NCBI GenBank assembly: GCA_036960375.1
Contig: JBALVY010000005.1
Span: 62,001 to 126,000, forward strand
Length of the DNA stretch: 64,000 nucleotides
Source of the DNA: CAWVSB01 sp036960375
GTDB lineage: Bacteria > Pseudomonadota > Gammaproteobacteria > Pseudomonadales > CAWVSB01
Direction: 5' to 3'
In this document: positions 43,931 to 53,505 of the stretch, in pieces
Position numbering within the stretch: position 1 is the stretch's first letter
Layout: each line of letters opens with the position of its first letter
Position numbers and translations under genes: made by a program
Notes under the pieces: generated by a model
What the model saw: only the letters and a program-made list of their open reading frames with translations
Told to the model about the DNA's origin: nothing
The model's database searches: none

Positions 43931-44875
43931 ATGGAAGTCGGATTACGAGAATGGATGTTAATTGCTGGCAGTGTCTTGGTGATTATTGTCATTGCCGATG
44001 GCATTCGGCGAATGCGCGCCGAGAGACGTAATAATATTAAACTATCCAAACGCACCAAAAAAGCCGCTCGCGCTGGTGTTGATTATGATGATGTGCTGAT
44101 GAGTTCTGAGTTGCCCGGTGGGCATGCTCGGGTCATTGCCCGAGATTTACAGAGAGCAGAGCGAGATGCTCGTGATCGTCAGGAAGCCGCTGAAGCCGAA
44201 GCCGATACCGACGTTGTGGCCCCTGTATTAATGGATTCAGTGCGACAGCCCCGACCCGTTGATCTGGATGAGGTCGAGACAGCAGTAGATGTAGTGCCAG
44301 CACAAGAAGAATTGGCTCTGGAGTCCTTTACGGCAAATAATAATGCCGATGACGACGATTTTGTTGAAGATGAGTTGCTTATCGTTGAGGCGGGTGTAGA
44401 TGATCCGCTGGAGGAAGAGAAATTTGAACATGAATCCTCGGAGCTGGATGATGTTCTCGTGGTAAATGTAATTTCCAAAAGTAGTGCTGGTTTTGCTGGC
44501 CGGCCGCTACTGGAACTATTACTGGCTTGTGATGTGCGATTTGGCGATATGGATATTTTCCACCGCTATGAACATTCCGGTGGCAAGGGCAGGGTGCAAT
44601 TCAGTATTGCCAATTTGATGGAGCCCGGCACTTTCGACGTTGATAATATGGACGACTTTTCGACTCGTGGCTTAGGGTTTTTTATGCGCCTGCCAGGGCC
44701 GCGCAAACCCATGGATGCGTTCACTGCGATGGTAGAGACAGCCGATGCTATTGCGCGTAATTTGGGTGGAGAATTACGCGATGAAGATCAAAGCGTAGTG
44801 CGAAAGCAAACACTAGAGCATTTGCGTCAGCGTATTCATGATTTTGAACGCAAGCAATTGACCCGAAAAACATAA
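43931..44875 (+). CDS. zipA: Cell division protein ZipA
   Basis: ZipA anchors FtsZ polymers to the inner membrane at the division site. The 314-residue product has the N-terminal membrane helix (REWMLIAGSVLVIIVIADGIRRM, about 6-28), a basic patch, a long acidic linker (about 85-170) and the globular FtsZ-binding domain (about 175-310) with LLLACDVRFGDMDIFHRYE. It is 42 bases after smc and 18 bases before ligA. Confidence 0.93.
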   Translation: MEVGLREWMLIAGSVLVIIVIADGIRRMRAERRNNIKLSKRTKKAARAGVDYDDVLMSSELPGGHARVIARDLQRAERDARDRQEAAEAEADTDVVAPVLMDSVRQPRPVDLDEVETAVDVVPAQEELALESFTANNNADDDDFVEDELLIVEAGVDDPLEEEKFEHESSELDDVLVVNVISKSSAGFAGRPLLELLLACDVRFGDMDIFHRYEHSGGKGRVQFSIANLMEPGTFDVDNMDDFSTRGLGFFMRLPGPRKPMDAFTAMVETADAIARNLGGELRDEDQSVVRKQTLEHLRQRIHDFERKQLTRKT

Positions 44876-44893
44876 TAGTCTGCTGGAGCCGGT

Positions 44894-46921
44894 ATGAGCG
44901 ATGTTAATACTCCCGCAGAAATTGATGTCCTGCGTGATACGCTGCGCCGCTATAACTATCATTACTACGTGCTCGACGAGCCTCTGGTACCAGACGCAGA
45001 ATATGACCGTTGTTATAGAGAATTAGAGCGCCTAGAGCAACAAAACCCCGGTCTAATTTCACCCGACTCTCCGACTCAACGGGTCGGCGACAAGCCTCTT
45101 GAAAAGTTTTCTCAGGTAGAGCACGAAGTGCCTATGTTGTCGCTAGGCAATGCCTTTGACGATGACGATTTGCTGTCATTCGATCGTCGTTGTCATGAGC
45201 GCCTGGAGTTGCCATCCGATGAGCCTCTGAGTTATGCCTGCGAGCCCAAGCTGGATGGGATAGCGGTAAGTCTGTTGTATCGCGCTGGTGTGCTGGTACG
45301 CGGGGCAACGCGTGGTGATGGCAATACCGGTGAGGATATTACGGTCAATGTGCGTACCTTACCCTCGATCCCCTTGTCTTTACAGGGAGCAGGTTTTCCT
45401 GAGATTCTTGAAGTTCGTGGTGAAATCTATCTTCCCCAGGATGGTTTTGACCGAATGAATGATGAGGCTCGAATTCAGGATAAGAAAGTTTTTGTCAATC
45501 CTCGTAATGCTGCAGCAGGCAGTTTACGTCAACTTGATCCTCGTATCACTGCCTCCCGACCCTTGGTATTTTGCTGTTATAGCGTGGGACTGGTCGAGGG
45601 CGGAGAGTTACCGCAGAATCATTCAGAGATTCTACAAAGGCTGCAGTCCTGGGGGCTGCGAATAAATGCTGAGTCCGTCTGCGTGGAAGGCATAGAGGGT
45701 TGTCTGGCGTATTATCGAAAATTGGCCGAACGACGCAGTATGCTTGGTTATGATATTGATGGCATCGTTTTTAAAATCGACGATATTTCAAAACAAAAAA
45801 AGCTGGGTTTTGTTTCTCGCGCCCCGCGCTGGGCAATTGCCTATAAATTTCCCGCACAGGAAGAAGTGACGATACTGGAGGGAGTTGAATTTCAGGTGGG
45901 TCGAACCGGTGCTGTGACTCCGGTGGCGAGACTGAAGCCGGTCTTCGTCGGTGGCGTCACGGTGAGTAACGCAACACTGCATAACTTCGACGAAATTGGG
46001 CGATTGGATGTGCGCGTCGGCGACAGCGTAGTAGTGCGTAGAGCCGGCGATGTCATTCCAAAAATTGTACAGGTTGTCATCGAAAGACGACCTGATAATT
46101 CATCCGCTATCTGTGTTCCCGAGCATTGTCCGGTCTGTGAATCGGCACTTGAGCGTATTGATGGAGAGGCGGTGCTGCGTTGTACCGGCGGCTTGTTTTG
46201 TGGCGCCCAGCAAAGCGAAGCGATCAAGCATTTTAGTTCTCGCCGGGCGATGGATATAGACGGTCTGGGTGACAAAATAGTTCAGCAGTTGGTTGATGCA
46301 GGTCAGGTCAGGCATGTGGCTGATTTGTATAAGCTCAATCGCGACCAGCTAATTGCCTTGGAGCGGATGGGTGAAAAGTCGGCGGATAATTTGCTCGCTG
46401 CCATTGAAGCGAGTAAACGAACTACTTTGCCGCGCTTTCTCTTTTCGCTGGGTATTCGAGAGGTTGGTGAGGCAACCGCTAGAAATTTATCCAGTTTTTT
46501 TGGTGATTTGAATGCTGTTATGGCGGCTGAAAAAGACAGTTTGGAGCAGGTACCCGATGTTGGCCCGATAGTTGCCGCCTATGTAGAGCATTTCTTTCGC
46601 GCTGAGCATAACCTTGAGGTGATTCAGGCCTTGTGTGATAGTGGCGTGGTGTGGCCAGTAATTGTAACGCCAGATCGATCCAGTCAGCCTCTGTTGGGCC
46701 AAACCTGGGTAGTCACCGGTACCTTGGAAACGCTAGCTCGATCCGATGCCAAGCAGCGCCTGCAGGATTTGGGCGCCAAGGTGGCAGGTACTGTGTCAGC
46801 CAAAACCACTAAGGTGGTAGCGGGTCCCGGGGCTGGCTCCAAACTGACTAAAGCCGAGGCCTTGGGCATACCAGTTATCGATGAACGGGCATTGTTAGTT
46901 GTTTTGGCTGAGTATGAATAA
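44894..46921 (+). CDS. ligA: NAD+-dependent DNA ligase
   Basis: LigA seals nicks during replication and repair. The 675-residue protein has the adenylation lysine Lys119 in CEPKLDGIA, the OB domain (GVEFQVGRTGAVTPVA), the four-cysteine zinc finger (CPVCESAL...CTGGLFC), helix-hairpin-helix repeats and a C-terminal BRCT domain (about 595-675). TGGAG lies before the ATG. Confidence 0.98.
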   Translation: MSDVNTPAEIDVLRDTLRRYNYHYYVLDEPLVPDAEYDRCYRELERLEQQNPGLISPDSPTQRVGDKPLEKFSQVEHEVPMLSLGNAFDDDDLLSFDRRCHERLELPSDEPLSYACEPKLDGIAVSLLYRAGVLVRGATRGDGNTGEDITVNVRTLPSIPLSLQGAGFPEILEVRGEIYLPQDGFDRMNDEARIQDKKVFVNPRNAAAGSLRQLDPRITASRPLVFCCYSVGLVEGGELPQNHSEILQRLQSWGLRINAESVCVEGIEGCLAYYRKLAERRSMLGYDIDGIVFKIDDISKQKKLGFVSRAPRWAIAYKFPAQEEVTILEGVEFQVGRTGAVTPVARLKPVFVGGVTVSNATLHNFDEIGRLDVRVGDSVVVRRAGDVIPKIVQVVIERRPDNSSAICVPEHCPVCESALERIDGEAVLRCTGGLFCGAQQSEAIKHFSSRRAMDIDGLGDKIVQQLVDAGQVRHVADLYKLNRDQLIALERMGEKSADNLLAAIEASKRTTLPRFLFSLGIREVGEATARNLSSFFGDLNAVMAAEKDSLEQVPDVGPIVAAYVEHFFRAEHNLEVIQALCDSGVVWPVIVTPDRSSQPLLGQTWVVTGTLETLARSDAKQRLQDLGAKVAGTVSAKTTKVVAGPGAGSKLTKAEALGIPVIDERALLVVLAEYE

Positions 46922-47273
46922 TTGTCCCTAAGGGTATTCCGATAAGATGCTTTTAAATCAATCTTGCCCAATCGGTTTTGTCTGGCTGATGAATAAGAAA
47001 CTCCAATATCAGATAAGGTGAATTCTTGTAGTTTTTTTTCAGCATTCATCTAAATCTTCCCATGCAGGCTAATTCCTTTACAAAACAAGGAATTAGCCTA
47101 ATGTTTTAGTAATAATTAATGCATTCCCAATATCTTTATGATTAACTTTACAGCGACATAGCGGGGCTACAGGCTCTCCTGTGTTGGTGAGATCAAAAGT
47201 CTCATGAAGTGCAGCCCTGCCGAGCTTGCTCTGGCAAGGTTTAACAAGAACTTACCAGTTCAGGAATGCAGCT
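46922..47273. other. Intergenic region before the 2-oxoacid oxidoreductase operon
   Basis: About 350 AT-rich bases separate ligA from the next operon. They contain a perfect 13-bp inverted repeat (47066-47099) and a small GC-rich hairpin (around 47217-47236) just before the coding region. They should also hold the operon promoter, which I could not place with confidence. No gene is convincing here. Confidence 0.45.
47066..47099. repeat. Perfect 13-bp inverted repeat, terminator or operator
   Basis: AGGCTAATTCCTT (47066-47078) is the exact reverse complement of AAGGAATTAGCCT (47087-47099), with an 8-base loop TACAAAAC. It is followed by AATGTTTTAG, only a weak T-run. It may be a late terminator for ligA or a regulatory palindrome for the downstream operon. 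Confidence 0.6.
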
Positions 47274-49055
47274 TTGAAACCCACCAATATAAAAGATCCC
47301 GAGTTCTTTCACCGGGTCGTAGATTGCCAATTCGCCTGTCCGGCACACACCCCTGTTCCCCATTATATACGCCTGATTGCAGCAGAGCGCTACAGTGACG
47401 CCTATATGGTGAATTGGGAATCCAATGTGTTTCCCGGTATTTTGGGTCGTACCTGTGATAGGCCTTGTGAACCTGCTTGCAGACGGGGTCGCGTCGAAGA
47501 TGAACCCGTTGCCATCTGTCGATTAAAACGCGTAGCCGCAGATAATAAAGGCGATATTACCGATCGCTTACCCGCTATACCTCACCGCAACGGCAAAAAA
47601 ATTGCCTTTATCGGTGCCGGGCCGGCTTCGTTAACGGTTGCTCGCGATTTGGCTCCGCTGGGTTATGAATTGCATATATATGAACAGGAGTCAGTTGGCG
47701 GTGGTTTTATGCGCAGCCAGATTCCGTCTTTTAGATTACCCACGGCGGTGCTTGATGAAGAGGTTGGCTATATTCTTGATATGGGTGTGGTAACGCATTT
47801 TAATACCTATGTTGATAGCCTCAAATCGATTGTCGACAAAGATTATGATGCCGTATTTGTGGGTGCCGGAGCGCCCCGTGGACGCGATTTACCCAACTTA
47901 ACCGGTCGTACCGAAGGTGATGAAAATATTCATATCGGCATCGACTGGCTGGCCAATGTGGCTTTTGAGCACAGCGATAAGATTGGCAAAAAGGTTTTGG
48001 TTCTGGGCGGCGGTAATACAGCGATGGATTGTTGCCGAACGGCGCGTCGTCTAGGTGGAGAAGACGTCAAAGTTGTTGTCCGTAGTCCTTATGGCAGTAT
48101 GAAGGCCTCGCCGTGGGAAAAAGAAGACGCCATAGCGGAAGATATTCCCATTGTTGATAATCACGTTCCACTTGAATTTGTAATGACGGATGGCAAGTTA
48201 AGTGGCATGTTATTCGATAAAGTCGAAGCACAATATGATGGTAATGGAAAACGTAGCCTGGTGTCGACGGGCGAAGAGCCAGTGCTGTTCGAATGTGATG
48301 ACGTATTAGTGGCAATAGGCCAGGAAAATTCTTTTCCCTGGATAGAAAGGAATATAGGTATTGAGTTTGATCAATGGGATATGCCCAAGATAGATACTAC
48401 GACGTATCAGTCGACCAATCCTCGGGTGTATTTTGGTGGCGATGCCGCTTTTGGTCCAGAAAATATTATTACTGCGGTAGCTCATGGTCATCAAGCAGCG
48501 GTGTCTATCGATCTGTTTTGTAATCGCGGTGATGTGACAGAAAGGCCAGCGCCCGGCACTACCTTGATCAGTCAGAAAATGGGTGTTCATGAGTGGTCTT
48601 ACGACAGCCTTGTGGAAGAAGACAAACGCTTTGCTGTGCCCCACGCAGATAAAAAATTGTCCTTGAAGGATTTACACCTCGAGGTTGAACTGGGCTTTGA
48701 CGTGGCCACCGCTTTTAAGGAGGCCGAACGCTGCCTTAACTGCGATGTACAAACGGTATTTGAAGAAAAGCGTTGTATAGAGTGTGACGCATGTGTCGAT
48801 ATATGCCCGACCGACTGTATCACTTTTACGCCTAATGCTCGTGATGAAAGTGATTTGCGCAAAAAATTGTCCGCACCTGCTAAGAATCTGGAGCAACCCT
48901 TATATGTTTCATCAGGTTTGCCCACTAAGCGGGTGATGGTAAAAGATGAGGATGTTTGTCTGCATTGCGGCCTGTGTGCAGAGCGCTGTCCAACGGCGGC
49001 CTGGGATATGCAGAAATTTCTCTATAATGTGACCAAGGCGGGGCAATCAGCATGA
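47274..49055 (+). CDS. GltD-like FAD/NAD(P) oxidoreductase with extra 4Fe-4S clusters (KorC-like electron partner)
   Basis: The product should move electrons between NAD(P)H and a ferredoxin-type acceptor. It has the GltD/NfnB-like N-terminal iron-sulfur region (CQFACPAHTPV, then CDRPCEPACRRG), an FAD motif IAFIGAGPASLTVA and an NAD(P) motif VLVLGGGNTAMDC. Two C-terminal ferredoxin motifs follow: CIECDACVDICPTDC and CLHCGLCAERCPTAAW. A TTG start at 47274 (593 residues) has AGGA 8 bases upstream; an upstream TTG at 47226 is possible. The next gene overlaps by 4 bases. The layout recalls KorC of the Thauera 2-oxoglutarate:ferredoxin oxidoreductase. Direction of electron flow is inferred. Confidence 0.82.
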   Translation: MKPTNIKDPEFFHRVVDCQFACPAHTPVPHYIRLIAAERYSDAYMVNWESNVFPGILGRTCDRPCEPACRRGRVEDEPVAICRLKRVAADNKGDITDRLPAIPHRNGKKIAFIGAGPASLTVARDLAPLGYELHIYEQESVGGGFMRSQIPSFRLPTAVLDEEVGYILDMGVVTHFNTYVDSLKSIVDKDYDAVFVGAGAPRGRDLPNLTGRTEGDENIHIGIDWLANVAFEHSDKIGKKVLVLGGGNTAMDCCRTARRLGGEDVKVVVRSPYGSMKASPWEKEDAIAEDIPIVDNHVPLEFVMTDGKLSGMLFDKVEAQYDGNGKRSLVSTGEEPVLFECDDVLVAIGQENSFPWIERNIGIEFDQWDMPKIDTTTYQSTNPRVYFGGDAAFGPENIITAVAHGHQAAVSIDLFCNRGDVTERPAPGTTLISQKMGVHEWSYDSLVEEDKRFAVPHADKKLSLKDLHLEVELGFDVATAFKEAERCLNCDVQTVFEEKRCIECDACVDICPTDCITFTPNARDESDLRKKLSAPAKNLEQPLYVSSGLPTKRVMVKDEDVCLHCGLCAERCPTAAWDMQKFLYNVTKAGQSA

Positions 49056-50899
49056 AAAGCATAACATCCGTCAATGATTTTGTTATTCGTTTTGCCAACG
49101 TAAATGGCACCGGGTCGGCAAGCGCAAATAATTTGTTTGCTAAAGCGGTATTTCGTATGGGAATCCCGGTAAGCCCAAAGAATATTTTTCCTTCAAATAT
49201 TCAGGGTCTGCCTACCTGGTATGAGGTTCGTGTCAACGATAAAGGCTTTCTTGGCCGGCGCGGTGGTGTTGATATCATGGTCTCGGTTAACCCTCAAAGT
49301 ATGCGTGAAGATGTTGATTCAGTAGATCCGGGTGGGTATTTTATCTATGACAATACCAAGCGTATCGACTTGCGCTATGTGCGAGATGATATTAATTATA
49401 TCGGTTTGCCATTAACCGAAATTTGCCTGCGTGAGTATTCTGACCCTCGCCAGCGCCAGCTGTTCAAAAATGTTATCTATGTGGGCGCGCTGGCAGCTTT
49501 ACTTGATATGGATTTTGGCGCATTAAAGGATTTGGTCGGAGATCAGTTTAAAGGCAAGGAAAAACTGATAGCGCCCAACGTACATGCGCTGGAGCTTGGA
49601 TATCAGTATGCCAAAGAGAACTGTAGTTGTCCTTTGTCGATCAGCGTACAGAGTCGCGATTTAGTCGGTGACAGCATTTTGATTGATGGTAACAGCGCCG
49701 CAGGTTTAGGTGCCATTTATGGTGGTGCATCCGTTGCGGCATGGTATCCGATAACACCTTCTACCTCTGTGGTTGATGCATTTGATAAATATTGTAAGCG
49801 ACTGCGTATAGATGCTGGTACAGGCAGAAAGAAGTATGCCATCGTGCAGGCGGAAGATGAATTGGCCGCTATTGGTATGGTCGTGGGAGCCAACTGGAAT
49901 GGCGCCAGAGCATTTACGGCTACCAGCGGACCGGGAGTTTCGCTGATGCAGGAATTCCTTGGCTTGGCTTATTTTGCCGAAGTGCCCACGGTACTGATAA
50001 ATGTTCAGCGCTCCGGCCCATCTACAGGAATGCCAACAAGAACTCAGCAGTCTGATATTACTCTTTGCGCTTATGCTTCACATGGCGATACAAAACAGGT
50101 TTGCCTCTTTCCCGCGACACCTTATGAATGTTTCGATATGACCGCTCGGTCCTTTGATTTGGCTGAGAGGTTGCAAACTCCGATCATTATATTGTCTGAC
50201 CTGGACTTAGGCATGAACGATAATATGTCTGATCCACTACAGTGGGATGACAGTCGCACATATGACCGTGGCAAGGTATTGGATGCAGATGCTCTGGATG
50301 AAATCGAACGTTTTGGACGCTATCTTGATGTAGACGACGACGGTATTTGCTACCGCACCATTCCTGGTACCCATCCCACCAAGGGCGCATTTTTTACCCG
50401 CGGTACCAGCCGTGACCCCTATGCGGTCTATAGCGAAAGTGGTCAGGTCTACGCTGAGAATATGGAACGATTGGTTCGTAAATGGGAAACAGCAAAAAGT
50501 TATGTTCCCGAACCCGTTCTCTATCCAGCTGCCAAGGAAACGAGTGATGGCGTGATATTTTTTGGCACCAGTACCGCAGCCACTCTAGAGGCATTATCGC
50601 AGATGGTTGATGACGGCATTACGCTGGACGGTTTACGTATTCGCGCATTCCCGTTTAATCGTCAAATAGCGCAGTTTGTCGCAAATCATGATCGTATATT
50701 TGTGATTGAACAAAATCGCGATGGACAAATGAGAAGTTTGCTTATCAATGAGTTGGAAGTTGCTCCCGACCGATTTACTTCGGTGCTTAATTATGACGGC
50801 GACCCGATCACCGCACGTAAAATACGTGCTGAAATTGGCGGTCGTTATAAGACGGCCACTGTGACGCCAATTCATAAAACATTAGCGGAGATTAACTGA
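49052..50899 (+). CDS. 2-oxoacid:ferredoxin oxidoreductase, fused gamma-alpha subunit
   Basis: This enzyme class decarboxylates a 2-oxoacid with CoA and TPP and passes electrons to ferredoxin. The 615-residue product has an N-terminal gamma domain (about 1-190, FANVNGTGSASANNLFAKA..). An alpha domain follows with the YPITPST motif that helps bind TPP and CoA, then QAEDELAAIGMVVGA and TSGPGVSLMQE. The sequence resembles the two-subunit 2-oxoacid/2-oxoglutarate type (KorA). It starts inside the upstream stop (ATGA) and shares one base with the beta gene. The true substrate cannot be fixed from sequence. Confidence 0.85.
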   Translation: MKSITSVNDFVIRFANVNGTGSASANNLFAKAVFRMGIPVSPKNIFPSNIQGLPTWYEVRVNDKGFLGRRGGVDIMVSVNPQSMREDVDSVDPGGYFIYDNTKRIDLRYVRDDINYIGLPLTEICLREYSDPRQRQLFKNVIYVGALAALLDMDFGALKDLVGDQFKGKEKLIAPNVHALELGYQYAKENCSCPLSISVQSRDLVGDSILIDGNSAAGLGAIYGGASVAAWYPITPSTSVVDAFDKYCKRLRIDAGTGRKKYAIVQAEDELAAIGMVVGANWNGARAFTATSGPGVSLMQEFLGLAYFAEVPTVLINVQRSGPSTGMPTRTQQSDITLCAYASHGDTKQVCLFPATPYECFDMTARSFDLAERLQTPIIILSDLDLGMNDNMSDPLQWDDSRTYDRGKVLDADALDEIERFGRYLDVDDDGICYRTIPGTHPTKGAFFTRGTSRDPYAVYSESGQVYAENMERLVRKWETAKSYVPEPVLYPAAKETSDGVIFFGTSTAATLEALSQMVDDGITLDGLRIRAFPFNRQIAQFVANHDRIFVIEQNRDGQMRSLLINELEVAPDRFTSVLNYDGDPITARKIRAEIGGRYKTATVTPIHKTLAEIN

Positions 50900-51951
50900 T
50901 GACTTATATACAGCCTGCATTTCGTCATCCCGAGCTCGCTAAAAATGAGCTCGGTTATACCCGCGCGGACTATGAAGGCGCATTGTCAACGCTGTGCGCT
51001 GGTTGCGGTCACGATTCCATCAGTGCCGCTATTATCCGTGCCTGTCATGGTATGTCGATAGAACCCCATAAAGTCGCCAAAATATCTGGCATTGGCTGTT
51101 CTTCGAAGACTCCAACCTACTTTTTGGGGAATTCTCACGGTTTCAATTCGGTGCATGGGCGAATGCCTTCTGTTGCTACTGGCGCAAATATGGCCAATCG
51201 GGATTTGACCTATATTGGTGTATCAGGTGATGGTGATACGGCATCAATTGGTATGGGACAGTTTGCTCATGTTGTGCGCCGTAATTTGAATATGGTTTAT
51301 ATCGTTGAAAACAATGGTTGCTATGGCTTAACCAAAGGTCAGGATTCTGCTACGGCGGATGTCGGTTCGGCAACCAAAGGTGGTGCCGCCAATCTATACG
51401 AAAATATTGATCTTGTAGCCATGGCATTGCAATTGGGTGCTACTTTTGTGGGGCGCAGTTTTTCTGGTGATAAGGATCAATTGGTGCCGCTTATTCAGGC
51501 CGCTATCGCGCATCGTGGTTTTGCCTTGATAGATGTCATATCTCCCTGCGTGACCTTCAATAATACGGCCTCGTCTACCAAGAGTTATGAGCATGTGCGA
51601 GATCACCTTGAGGCTACGGGCACTATTGATTTTGTTCCCATGAAAGAGGAAATTACTACGAGTTATAAACCCGGAACCTTTGCAGAGGTGACGATGCATG
51701 ATGGCTCCTCCCTGCATCTGTATAAAATGGATGAACGACTGGATCCGCAGGATCGTCAATCTGCGCTGTCGTTAGTCAATGAATATAAAACCAAGGGTCA
51801 AATTCTCACCGGTCTTATTTATCTCGACTCCGAAAGTCAGGATACACATGAAATGATTGGCAGCTGTCAAAAGCCGCTCAATACGCTGAATGAAGGTGAT
51901 TTGTGTCCAGGCAATAAAGTCTTGCAAGAAATTAACGCAAGCCTTCGTTAA
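50899..51951 (+). CDS. 2-oxoacid:ferredoxin oxidoreductase, beta subunit
   Basis: The beta subunit carries TPP and a [4Fe-4S] cluster. The 350-residue product shows CAGCGHDSISAAI, the IGCSSKTP motif (with the lysine linked to 2-oxoacid binding in archaeal relatives) and the TPP motif GDGDTASIGMGQF...NLNMVYIVENNGCYGLTKGQ. YGLTKGQ is the form I associate with 2-oxoglutarate-type enzymes. No separate delta ferredoxin subunit is encoded; the upstream flavoprotein may replace it. It closes the operon before a bidirectional terminator. Confidence 0.87.
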   Translation: MTYIQPAFRHPELAKNELGYTRADYEGALSTLCAGCGHDSISAAIIRACHGMSIEPHKVAKISGIGCSSKTPTYFLGNSHGFNSVHGRMPSVATGANMANRDLTYIGVSGDGDTASIGMGQFAHVVRRNLNMVYIVENNGCYGLTKGQDSATADVGSATKGGAANLYENIDLVAMALQLGATFVGRSFSGDKDQLVPLIQAAIAHRGFALIDVISPCVTFNNTASSTKSYEHVRDHLEATGTIDFVPMKEEITTSYKPGTFAEVTMHDGSSLHLYKMDERLDPQDRQSALSLVNEYKTKGQILTGLIYLDSESQDTHEMIGSCQKPLNTLNEGDLCPGNKVLQEINASLR

Positions 51952-51960
51952 AAGAAGGTG

Positions 51961-51988
51961 AAAAAAGGCCCGCTTTGCGGGCTTTTTT
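51961..51988. terminator. Bidirectional terminator after the oxidoreductase operon
   Basis: AAAAAAGGCCCGC pairs with GCGGGCTTTTTT around a short TTT loop. A- and T-tracts on both sides suit the convergent oxidoreductase beta and GDPD genes. Confidence 0.88.
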
Positions 51989-52033
51989 GTGGGAGAACGA
52001 TATAACTATTTAAGATGACTAGAACTTATTGCG

Positions 52034-52780
52034 CTAGTCTCGTTCAATACTGCTAATCAACGGCAGAGCCATGGAAGGGTAGTCGGTAATAATGCTGGGT
52101 ATCTTCATCTTGTGCAGGTTTTTAATCAGCTGGGTTTCATTGACTGTCCAGACTGAAATTATCATACCTGATTTTTTTATTTGACGGATGAAATACGGGT
52201 TGCAGTTAGCCCAGTGCATACAGTAATAATGACACTCCAGCTCCACCGCTGCTTTAAAAGTATTGGGCCGCGATGCCACCATACCTCGTTGAAGATAGGG
52301 CGCTGTTGACCGCAAGATTTTATGAAAATCGCTATTGGACGAGGTGATCACAACTCGTTCGGCCGCTTCCTCGTCAGGAAATTTCTCTGCCAGTAGTGTG
52401 GCAATAGTCCGCATCATTTTAACGCTGTCAGGCTTCACCTCTAGCTGATAATGAGTGACTTCCGGGGTGGCTGTAAGCAATGCGTCCAGCGTGGGTATAC
52501 CGGTATCAACTTTATTCGGCCATAGTGGACCGTCGGCGCGAGCATCCAGCTTGGCAAGTTGCTTGTTAGTAAAGGATGATACTTTTCCTCTGCTGTTGGT
52601 TGTACGGCTAACCGTTTTGTCATGCAGTATAACGAGTTCATCTTCTGCTGAAAGGCGCAGATCAATTTCCAGTTGCCTCACCCCGCGGCCTATGGCGTGC
52701 CGACACCCGGCAATGGTATTTTCCGGCGCTTCACCAGCGGCACCTCTGTGGCCGTAAACTGTCATTTGGTGTTTTGCCAT
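52034..52780 (-). CDS. Glycerophosphodiester phosphodiesterase family protein
   Basis: This enzyme class releases sn-glycerol 3-phosphate from glycerophosphodiesters, as in lipid turnover. The 248-residue protein has the GDPD hallmarks: GHRGAAGEAPENT with the first catalytic histidine, EIDLRLSAEDELVILHD with the metal ligands and second histidine, and a late W.VN segment. No signal peptide is present, so it is likely cytoplasmic like UgpQ. It is divergent from the histidine phosphatase gene, 79 bases apart. Confidence 0.9.
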   Translation of the reverse strand: MAKHQMTVYGHRGAAGEAPENTIAGCRHAIGRGVRQLEIDLRLSAEDELVILHDKTVSRTTNSRGKVSSFTNKQLAKLDARADGPLWPNKVDTGIPTLDALLTATPEVTHYQLEVKPDSVKMMRTIATLLAEKFPDEEAAERVVITSSNSDFHKILRSTAPYLQRGMVASRPNTFKAAVELECHYYCMHWANCNPYFIRQIKKSGMIISVWTVNETQLIKNLHKMKIPSIITDYPSMALPLISSIERD

Positions 52781-52859
52781 AGATGAAATATTCCGAATGA
52801 GACTGAATCAGCTGTAGTATAGCACCGTAGTAACTACCCATGCTGACCAGGGGGTCTAT

Positions 52860-53438
52860 GTGTCCAATCGTTATTTTATTATGCGACATGGTCAAAGTGA
52901 GGCCAATGTGGCGGGCATTATCATCAGTGCACCTGATAGCGGTGTCGCGGAATATGGCTTGAGTGAGGAGGGAAGCCGACAAGTCAGGCTAAGTGCGTCT
53001 TTAGTGGATGGCGATGTATTCTCGCGAGTAATTTGTTCGGACTTTAAGCGCGCGCAACAAACCGCACAGTTGGTTCATGAAATACTGGAAATTGTCTCAC
53101 CATTGGAGACCAGCTCGGCTCTGCGAGAGCGTTTTTTCGGCTCATTGGAAGGCGGTTCTGATAGTCGCTATCCGGATGTTTGGCGTTATGATGTCGATGA
53201 TGAACGGCATTCGAATTTTGGTGTTGAAAGTGTCGGCGAAGTGGTTAATCGTACGACACAGTTAATTCAATTGCTTGAACAGCGTTTTAATAACGAGTCT
53301 ATTCTGCTGGTATCTCATGGCGATACACTACAAATACTGCAAACACTGTTTGAGGGGGTTTCGCCCTCATCGCATCGCAGCCTGCCTCCCTTGGCTGTTG
53401 CAGAGATTCGCCGTCTTGGATCCTGGCCTCAGGTCTAG
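52860..53438 (+). CDS. Histidine phosphatase (phosphoglycerate mutase-like) family protein
   Basis: The 192-residue product has the catalytic MRHGQSEAN motif, CSDFKRAQQTA (arginine pocket), the ALRERFFGSLEG glutamate segment and the second histidine in LLVSHGDTLQ. These are the four blocks of branch-1 histidine phosphatases. The substrate is unknown; relatives act on sugar phosphates or cofactor-pathway phosphates such as alpha-ribazole phosphate. The GTG start has AGGGGG five bases upstream. Confidence 0.87.
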   Translation: MSNRYFIMRHGQSEANVAGIIISAPDSGVAEYGLSEEGSRQVRLSASLVDGDVFSRVICSDFKRAQQTAQLVHEILEIVSPLETSSALRERFFGSLEGGSDSRYPDVWRYDVDDERHSNFGVESVGEVVNRTTQLIQLLEQRFNNESILLVSHGDTLQILQTLFEGVSPSSHRSLPPLAVAEIRRLGSWPQV

Positions 53439-53505
53439 CCGTCTGTTAACTGTTTGCCACAATTAAATTTCTGCAACCTGCTGTATCTTTATTTCCATTT
53501 TCGGC

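Noticed and set aside
46684..47049. 121-codon minus-strand frame extending from ligA into the intergenic region
   Set aside because: Most of it is antisense to the ligA BRCT domain; the rest shows no coding character.
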